From Deltaproteobacteria bacterium (GTDB lineage: Bacteria; Myxococcota; Polyangia; Haliangiales; Haliangiaceae): DNA of 9,641 nt. The stretch is from NCBI GenBank assembly GCA_018262455.1, contig JAGSPR010000427.1, positions 1-9,641 on the forward strand. Direction: 5' to 3'. Below, piece by piece: positions 7,292-9,641 of the stretch (the first letter of the stretch is position 1; every line of letters starts with the position of its first letter). The position numbers were made by a program, and so were the translations under genes. The notes beneath the pieces are model-generated. The model was not told where the DNA came from and did not search any database. It worked only from the letters and a program-made list of their open reading frames with translations.

Positions 7292-7641
7292 CTGGGCGCG
7301 CCGGGTGGCGCACAGTAGCGGGCGGCGACCGCGAGCAGCGCGCTGGCATCGAACGGCTTGCAGAGCGACGCCACGGCCTCGCTGGGGGCGCGCCCGCTGA
7401 GCGCGGAGATCACGCACACCGGGACGTCGCCGAGCTGTCGCGCCTTCATCTGGGCGAGGACCTCCCAGCCATCCATCACGGGCATCACCAGATCGAGGAT
7501 CACGAGGCAGGGTCGCTGACGGTCCAGTGCTTCGAGCGCGGCGACGCCGTTCTTGGCGACATCGACGACGTACCCGCTCACCTCGAGCGTGAGCTTCAGC
7601 ATCTCCCGGACGTCCTCGTCGTCCTCGACCAGCAGGATCAC
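7288..7641 (-). CDS. Single-domain response regulator (receiver only)
   Basis: This 117-aa protein is a complete CheY-like receiver domain with no output domain. The acidic pocket is EDD (6-8), the phospho-acceptor Asp50 lies in VILDLVMPVMDG (47-58), the switch Ser79 in VISAL, and the conserved Lys95-Pro96 in CKPF. All five hallmark positions are present, so it should accept phosphate. Such stand-alone receivers act as relay or diffusible output proteins. The start is GTG 7641; it has no Shine-Dalgarno but a TAGACT-N6-GTG arrangement. It is convergent with the histidine kinase and the two stops share the palindrome CTAG at 7288-7291, so the genes overlap by four bases yet have separate promoters. 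Pairing with that kinase is inference from position. Confidence 0.92.
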   Translation of the reverse strand: MILLVEDDEDVREMLKLTLEVSGYVVDVAKNGVAALEALDRQRPCLVILDLVMPVMDGWEVLAQMKARQLGDVPVCVISALSGRAPSEAVASLCKPFDASALLAVAARYCAPPGAPS

Positions 7642-7647
7642 GACGTC

Positions 7648-7653
7648 AGTCTA
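7648..7653 (-). promoter_or_regulatory. -10-like TAGACT, six bases before the response regulator GTG
   Basis: On the minus strand TAGACT (7653-7648) is followed by GACGTC (7647-7642), itself a palindrome, and the GTG start at 7641. It has the same spacing as the plus-strand elements at 2704, 3088 and 5988, predicting a leaderless mRNA. No clear -35 is seen. Confidence 0.55.
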
Positions 7654-7714
7654 CCGCGAGTCGCACAGCGCGCGAGCAGGCCCCTCCATGTTGTGTTCGC
7701 TGCCGCGCGATGGC

Positions 7715-7730
7715 TCCTGCGCGCGCAGGA
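7715..7730. repeat. 16-bp perfect palindrome TCCTGCGCGCGCAGGA
   Basis: This perfect self-complementary 16-mer lies in the divergent gap between the response regulator and the nuclease-fold lipoprotein. Two smaller inverted repeats follow within 60 bases: GAGCG-CCGA-CGCTC (7738-7751) and CGGCC-N7-GGCCG (7774-7790). It is a candidate operator serving one or both promoters, or a set of RNA hairpins in the nuclease leader. Confidence 0.6.
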
Positions 7731-7821
7731 CGCGCTTGAGCGCCGACGCTCGCTCGTTCCGCCGAGACACCACCGGCCTGTCGCGGGCCGAGCGGCATTG
7801 GCCATGCAGTCCCCGCATGCT

Positions 7822-7826
7822 GGAGG
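7822..7826 (+). promoter_or_regulatory. Ribosome-binding site GGAGG for the EEP-fold lipoprotein
   Basis: GGAGG with an eight-base spacer to ATG 7835 selects that start over the in-frame ATGs at 7817 (upstream of the site) and 7844 (too far from it). Confidence 0.8.
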
Positions 7827-7834
7827 ACGATGAC

Positions 7835-8998
7835 ATGCGGAACATGCGGCTCCGATCGATGGTCTGGACGGCGGCGGTGGTCTCGCTGCTCGCTGCCTGC
7901 GGCGAGCTGGACACCGAGCCTGACCAGCAGAGCGTCGCGCACGACGACCATGCGCCACCCGGCGGCCACAAGGGGCAGGTCGCCCGCGTGATGACCCGCA
8001 ACCTGTATCTCGGCGCCGATCTGGCTCCGGCGATCGGCGCGCCCACCCTCCCAGCGTTCGTCGCCGGCACCGGCGCGGTCCTGCGCCAGGTAACCGCAAC
8101 CAACTTCCCGACGAGGGTGAAGGGACTCGCGGCCGAGATCCGGTACGCGCAGCCGGATCTCGTCGGCCTCCAGGAGGTCGCGCTGTGGCGCACCGGGCCG
8201 GCCTCGATCGGTCCGCTGGTCGGCGGGCCCAAGACGGCGACGACCGTGCGCCTCGATTTCCTCGACCTGCTGCTGGACGAGCTCAACTGTGATGAGGAGC
8301 GCTATCGTCCGGTCGTCATCGAGGAGGAGTTCGACTTCGAGGCGCCGGCGGACGAGAACGCGATCCCCGGCGACGGCCCGGCACCGATCTTCGACGCCGA
8401 GCTCAACGCGCGCCTGACCATGCGCGATGTCATCCTCGAGCGCGTCGGCGGGGGCGTTCAGGTCTCCGAGCCACAGGGCGGGCACTTCCAGCAACTGCTG
8501 GCGCTTCCGATCCTCGGCAGCTCGGTGGTGGTGACGCGCGGCTGGACCAAGGTCGACGCGCGGGTGCGCGGCAGCCTGCCGTTCCGGTTCGTCAACACGC
8601 ACCTCGAGGCGTTCGACCCGGGAGCGATCCGCGCGCTGCAGGCGGGCGAGCTCGTCGCCGCCGGCGGCCCGGCGACCGGCGATCTGCCGGTCGTCCTGCT
8701 CGGCGACCTGAACTCCGACGACGACACGGTCGCGACCAACGACCAGCAGGCCTATCGCGTGCTGCTGAACGCCGGATTCGTCGAGCGCAGCACCGGCGAC
8801 CCGCTGAGCTGCTGCATCGACTCCTACGACCTGAAGACCGGCAGCGTCACCGACTTCGACCACCAGGTCGACCACATCATGACCGACACACCCGACGCCG
8901 TGCGGCTGGTCGAGTCCTTCGTCACGGGTCGGAAGATGCGCAACGGCTACTGGGACTCCGACCATGCCGGGGTGTACAGCGCGCTGCGCATCCACTGA
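7835..8998 (+). CDS. Lipoprotein of the endonuclease/exonuclease/phosphatase superfamily
   Basis: The predicted product has 387 aa. Residues 1-22 form a lipoprotein signal with a basic start, hydrophobic core and lipobox LAAC (Cys22), so the protein should be anchored in the cell envelope. A polar, His/Asp-rich linker (23-47) leads to the EEP fold. The catalytic motifs appear in order: TRNLYLG with Asn56, LVGLQEV with Glu114, the NTHLEAF strand with His256, LLGDLNSDD with Asp291 and Asn293, DHIM with Asp346-His347, and SDHAGVY with the general-base pair Asp376-His377. All metal and catalytic positions of the family are present, so it is likely a Mg-dependent phosphodiesterase or nuclease. The fold also covers sphingomyelinases and inositol phosphatases, so the substrate is not fixed. 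An acidic insert of about 100 residues between motifs (around 150-250) is notable. The start is set by GGAGG at 7822. Confidence 0.88.
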   Translation: MRNMRLRSMVWTAAVVSLLAACGELDTEPDQQSVAHDDHAPPGGHKGQVARVMTRNLYLGADLAPAIGAPTLPAFVAGTGAVLRQVTATNFPTRVKGLAAEIRYAQPDLVGLQEVALWRTGPASIGPLVGGPKTATTVRLDFLDLLLDELNCDEERYRPVVIEEEFDFEAPADENAIPGDGPAPIFDAELNARLTMRDVILERVGGGVQVSEPQGGHFQQLLALPILGSSVVVTRGWTKVDARVRGSLPFRFVNTHLEAFDPGAIRALQAGELVAAGGPATGDLPVVLLGDLNSDDDTVATNDQQAYRVLLNAGFVERSTGDPLSCCIDSYDLKTGSVTDFDHQVDHIMTDTPDAVRLVESFVTGRKMRNGYWDSDHAGVYSALRIH

Positions 8999-9014
8999 AG
9001 CCCGCGCGAGACGC

Positions 9015-9073
9015 CCGCAGTCGTGCGGAGCCGTGCGAGCTCTTCGCAGCGCCGAGGCAACCGGCCGGGCCGG
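9015..9073. repeat. Three short GC hairpins downstream of the EEP-fold gene
   Basis: CCGCA-GTCG-TGCGG (9015-9028), TGCGA-GCTCT-TCGCA (9034-9048) and CCGGCC-G-GGCCGG (9061-9073) lie in a row between the EEP gene stop and the acyl-CoA synthetase start. None is followed by a T-run, so they could mark a 3' end that depends on other factors or a structured leader for the next gene. Short stems are common in GC-rich DNA. Confidence 0.4.
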
Positions 9074-9114
9074 CACGCGCGCTGCATTGTTCGATCATGA
9101 CGCCGCGGTGACCC

Positions 9115-9120
9115 GAGGAG
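9115..9120 (+). promoter_or_regulatory. Ribosome-binding site GAGGAG for the acyl-CoA synthetase
   Basis: GAGGAG lies five bases before ATG 9126 and is the clearest Shine-Dalgarno in the window. This gene and the EEP-fold gene use leadered initiation, unlike the TAGNNT-N6 genes. Confidence 0.8.
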
Positions 9121-9125
9121 CAATC

Positions 9126-9641
9126 ATGAGCTCGCAACACTACGCCTCACTCGTAGAGATGGCCGAGGACAGCTTCCACCGGTTCGCCTCCCGGCAGAGG
9201 TTCGGCACCAAACGCGACGGCGTGTGGTCTTGGACCTCGTTCGCTGATCTCGCCACCCTCGTCGACGAGGTCCGGGGCGGCCTCGCCGCGCTCGGCATCC
9301 ACGCCGGCGATCGCGTGGCGATCGTGTCGCGCAACAGCACCGAGTGGGCGGCGGCGGCCTACGCCACCTACGGCCTCGGCGCGACGTTCGTGCCGACCTA
9401 CGAGGCCCAGCGTCCCGCCGACTGGGAGTTCATCCTGCGCGACTGCGGCGCCTCGGTCGTGTTCGGTCGGTCGTCCGAGATCGTCGCGGCGCTCGACGAG
9501 ATGCAGCCTCGGCTGCCCGCTCTGCGTCACGTGATCGCGGTGGCCGGCTCGCCCGACGATGCGCGCTCCCTCGAAGCCCTGCGTCGGCGAGGCCGTGCCA
9601 AGCCGATCGAGTCGGTCCATCCCGAGTCCGACACCGTGGCG
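9126..9641 (+). CDS. Long-chain acyl-CoA synthetase / AMP-binding enzyme, N-terminal part
   Basis: The frame is open to the window end and gives 172 residues; the gene continues beyond. The sequence has the N-terminal pattern of FAA1-type AMP-forming fatty acyl-CoA ligases: WSWTSFADLATLVDEVRGGLAALG (about 39-62), GDRVAIVSRNSTEWAAAAYATYGLGATFVPTYE (about 66-98), then FILRDCGASVVFG (about 107-119). The enzyme activates fatty acids with ATP to acyl-AMP and then acyl-CoA. The ATP-binding YTSGTTG-type motif and the catalytic C-terminal domain lie outside the window, so chain-length preference and integrity cannot be judged. It has no signal peptide. The start is set by GAGGAG at 9115. Confidence 0.9.
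   Translation, partial: MSSQHYASLVEMAEDSFHRFASRQRFGTKRDGVWSWTSFADLATLVDEVRGGLAALGIHAGDRVAIVSRNSTEWAAAAYATYGLGATFVPTYEAQRPADWEFILRDCGASVVFGRSSEIVAALDEMQPRLPALRHVIAVAGSPDDARSLEALRRRGRAKPIESVHPESDTVA

Noticed and set aside
7646..9076. 476-codon minus-strand frame opposite the EEP lipoprotein
   Set aside because: The plus-strand product has a signal peptide, ribosome-binding site and every catalytic motif; the antisense frame is open only because of codon bias.

Overview
The window is very GC-rich DNA with strong G/C bias at third codon positions and tightly packed genes. Its gene content includes lipoproteins with von Willebrand A and NHL-propeller domains, and a 'repeat-companion' (TIGR02996-type) protein fused to leucine-rich repeats. 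This points to a Myxococcota-type bacterium (former delta-proteobacteria, possibly Kofleriaceae/Haliangium-like) or a similar large-genome predator or soil/marine lineage. The taxonomic call is inference from style and gene content only.

Layout. 1-1110 (+) is the C-terminal four fifths of a tyrosine phenol-lyase; residue spacing matches the 456-aa enzyme exactly. 1242-1634 (+) is a small helical protein of unknown function. 1709-2668 (+) is the repeat-companion/LRR protein. 2716-3039 (+) is a small antibiotic-biosynthesis-monooxygenase-like protein, and 3100-3735 (+) a YfcG/Nu-type glutathione transferase. 3891-4699 (+) is a vWA lipoprotein gene broken by an out-of-frame internal deletion (or an assembly error). 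4708-5793 (-) is an NHL beta-propeller lipoprotein, convergent with it. 6017-7291 (+) is a membrane histidine kinase. 7288-7641 (-) is a single-domain response regulator whose stop codon shares a CTAG with the kinase stop. 7835-8998 (+) is a lipoprotein of the endonuclease/exonuclease/phosphatase fold. 9126 to the end (+) is the start of a long-chain acyl-CoA synthetase. No gene-free stretch exceeds 300 bases; the two largest gaps (5794-6016 and 7642-7834) are divergent promoter regions rich in palindromes.

Genes acting together. The kinase and response regulator are the only plausible functional pair. The monooxygenase-like protein and the glutathione transferase are neighbours but each has its own promoter-like element, so they need not be an operon. 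No RNA genes, insertion sequences, CRISPR arrays or phage genes were seen.

The most notable non-coding signal is a recurrent TAG-N-N-T hexamer followed by exactly six bases and then a start codon. It occurs before the monooxygenase, the glutathione transferase and the response regulator, with a weaker CAGGGT version before the NHL lipoprotein. This is the geometry expected for -10 elements of leaderless mRNAs. The same element precedes a six-codon mini-ORF whose stop overlaps the kinase start (ATGA), and a 12-bp palindrome sits just upstream of that -10. I see no multi-gene defence or biosynthetic system here; the promoter architecture and the broken vWA gene are the items most worth checking.
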